DNA from: a bacterium
GTDB taxonomy: Bacteria > Patescibacteriota > UBA1384 > XYA2-FULL-43-10 > 1-14-0-10-43-13
Direction: 5' to 3'
NCBI GenBank assembly: GCA_030649445.1
Contig: JAUSKR010000029.1
Coordinates: 1 to 5,588 of the forward strand
DNA length: 5,588 nt
The notes under the pieces are model-generated. The model was not told the DNA's origin and ran no database searches. It worked only from the letters and a program-made list of their open reading frames with translations. The translations under genes and the position numbers were made by a program. Positions 5,152 through 5,588 of the stretch are shown piece after piece (the first letter of the stretch is position 1; the number at the start of each line of letters is the position of its first letter).

Positions 5152-5588
5152 ATGAAACAACCGAACAGTAGGACAATTCTTGTAGCAGGTGGGGCTGGAT
5201 ATATTGGCAGTTTCACGACGAAGCAGTTGCTCGATGATGGCTACAGTGTCGTTGTTGTTGATAATCTTGAGTGCGGGCATCGCGAAGCCGTGGATCGACG
5301 AGCTACTTTTGAGCAGGCCGACGTTGGTGATACCGAGACAATGTGTCAAATATTTCAGAAATATAAGATTGACGCTGTAATTGATTTTGCCGCCTATCTT
5401 GCTGTCGGAGAGTCAATGGAAGATCCCGAAAAGTATATTAGGAACAATGTTGTAAATTTTATCAAGTTACTGCATTGTATGAAAAAGTATGAAGTTAGAT
5501 ATATTATCAAATCGTCTACCGCTTCAACCTATGGAAATCCGGAAAAAGAAACTGATTTTCCTCTTCGTGAGGACTACCAAGAGAATTA
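5152..5588 (+). CDS. galE: UDP-glucose 4-epimerase (GalE-like), N-terminal part, cut by window edge
   Basis: The 145 visible residues form the start of an extended short-chain dehydrogenase of the GalE type, which interconverts UDP-glucose and UDP-galactose in the cytoplasm with bound NAD. The Rossmann motif is GGAGYIGS (13-20); DNLECGHREAV (37-47) matches the GalE-specific DNLxNGHxxAV after the second strand; the family's HFAAxxAVGES appears as DFAAYLAVGES (78-88); NNV (98-100) and SSTASTYGNP (121-130) follow, with Thr123 at the catalytic Ser/Thr place. The Tyr-x-x-x-Lys pair lies beyond the window. GalE is favoured over dTDP-glucose dehydratase or other epimerases because of the GHREAV and AVGESMEDP segments, but related NDP-sugar epimerases cannot be excluded without the C-terminus. 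ATG at 5152 gives the usual distance to the Rossmann motif (12 residues). No Shine-Dalgarno is present. It lies 54 bp after priA, same strand, with its own -10 element. Confidence 0.88.
   Translation, partial: MKQPNSRTILVAGGAGYIGSFTTKQLLDDGYSVVVVDNLECGHREAVDRRATFEQADVGDTETMCQIFQKYKIDAVIDFAAYLAVGESMEDPEKYIRNNVVNFIKLLHCMKKYEVRYIIKSSTASTYGNPEKETDFPLREDYQEN

Noticed and set aside
5098..5349. Minus-strand open frame of 83 codons at the right end
   Set aside because: It is antisense to the galE-like gene, whose Rossmann and epimerase motifs are clear, and it crosses the intergenic repeat.

Overview
The window (5588 bp) looks like a piece of a small, AT-leaning bacterial genome, most probably a Patescibacteria/Candidate Phyla Radiation-type organism. 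That is an inference from three things: compact household genes, start codons without Shine-Dalgarno (SD) sequences and with -10 boxes almost touching the start, and short repetitive tracts between genes. Stops TGA, TAA and TAG are all used and no in-frame TGA is read through, so the standard bacterial code fits. There are no tRNA or rRNA genes, insertion sequences or CRISPR arrays.

Layout. (1) 1-179, minus: N-terminal part of lgt (prolipoprotein diacylglyceryl transferase), cut by the window edge. (2) 180-324: divergent intergenic region with A-rich/T-rich repeats and a lepB promoter. (3) 325-1020, plus: lepB, signal peptidase I. (4) 1004-2332, minus: der (engA), the double-GTPase ribosome assembly factor, whose 3' end overlaps lepB tail to tail by 17 bp. 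(5) 2333-2472: divergent promoter region. (6) 2473-3027, plus: an unrecognised 184-residue protein gene, about 60% GC in sampled stretches against about 40% in priA, with its own promoter, the only convincing SD in the window, and a hairpin/T-tract end. (7) 3133-5097, plus: priA, primosomal replication-restart helicase. (8) 5098-5151: short gap with a direct repeat. (9) 5152-5588, plus: start of a galE-like UDP-glucose 4-epimerase, cut by the right edge.

Functionally, lgt and lepB are both envelope/secretion genes sharing a divergent intergenic region; der serves 50S subunit assembly; priA serves replication restart; galE feeds nucleotide sugars to surface polysaccharide. They do not form one pathway. 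Every recognised gene start with a visible promoter (lepB, der, priA) has the -10 box 6-8 nt before ATG, predicting leaderless mRNAs.

The parts that merit attention are the GC-rich cassette at about 2380-3100, the two competing RNA stems at its 3' end, the leaderless promoter pattern, and a priA that appears to lack the winged-helix domain and carries a four-copy heptanucleotide repeat exactly at that place.
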